64,000 nucleotides of DNA, from the NCBI GenBank assembly GCA_014155875.1, contig JACEFZ010027747.1, positions 186,001-250,000 on the forward strand, in the 5' to 3' direction. Every line of letters begins with the position of its first letter. Positions within the stretch are counted from its first letter, which is position 1. Positions 63,938 through 64,000 of this stretch are shown here, piece by piece. Position numbers and translations under genes: made by a program. The stretch comes from Cepaea nemoralis. Taxonomy: Eukaryota > Mollusca > Gastropoda > Stylommatophora > Helicidae. The notes below the pieces were generated by a model, which had not been told where the DNA came from, ran no database searches, and saw only the letters and a list, made by a program, of their open reading frames with translations.

Positions 63938-64000
63938 GTATTCTACCTGTACCTGTACGCAGTCAGCCTGGCCTTCCTGGTCTATGTGTACACATATTTA
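63938..64000 (+). CDS. Second exon of the otopetrin-like gene (runs off the window)
   Basis: Starts right after TTCTTCCCACAG. The 63 visible bases are 21 codons with no stop: VFYLYLYAVSLAFLVYVY then TYL, a hydrophobic helix. Phase 0 at the start matches the phase-0 end of the exon at 60,148-60,262, so the joined peptide reads HPYFFE then VFYLYLY. The third-position base use (CTG, GTC, TAC) differs from the AT-richer repeats around it, which supports a constrained coding exon. Its homology call rests on the same argument as the first exon. Confidence 0.65.

Overview
The window looks like non-coding DNA from an animal nuclear genome, most likely a mollusc or another lophotrochozoan. The evidence is intron-exon structure with GT-AG borders, RTE-like and CR1/Jockey-like non-LTR retrotransposons, a Penelope-like element with a GIY-YIG nuclease, mariner and hAT-type relics, a tRNA-derived SINE and very many simple repeats. 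The organism call is an inference; no rRNA, tRNA gene, CRISPR array or bacterial operon was seen.

Layout. 1-11 kb: short minisatellites (periods about 42, 30, 37, 28, 44, 25 and 57 bp), fragments of an RTE-like LINE, two SINE copies and CTTTA tracts. 11.2-23.2 kb: a 20-bp minisatellite of about 10 kb (13,048-23,226, roughly 500 units) with an outlying patch at 11.2-11.4 kb, separated by a LINE 3' end and a deleted mariner. 23.4-28.5 kb: a CCA-rich array, a degenerate array carrying a hAT-type MITE, a 5'-truncated Penelope-like element and a CAGA microsatellite. 28,983-40,935: a 12-kb foldback element whose two arms are inverted copies of each other, with a perfect 6-bp direct repeat at its outer ends. 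41-49 kb: a graveyard of antisense LINE fragments. 49-53.7 kb: microsatellites and a CA/CT-rich low-complexity block. 53.8-58.6 kb: a long antisense CR1/Jockey-like LINE, broken by mutations. 59-60 kb: another antisense LINE.

The only convincing host gene is at the right end on the + strand: two exons (60,148-60,262 and 63,938 to beyond the window) that join in frame and encode paired membrane segments resembling the start of an otopetrin-type proton channel. The 3.7-kb intron between them holds a retroposon with a 12-bp target duplication, a mariner that itself contains a SINE and a tandem-dimer MITE, an antisense LINE, and a 70-bp array that repeats the 3' splice site just before the second exon.

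Two zones of the 20-bp array and the middle of the foldback element look like poorly polished sequence, so copy numbers and lengths there should not be trusted.
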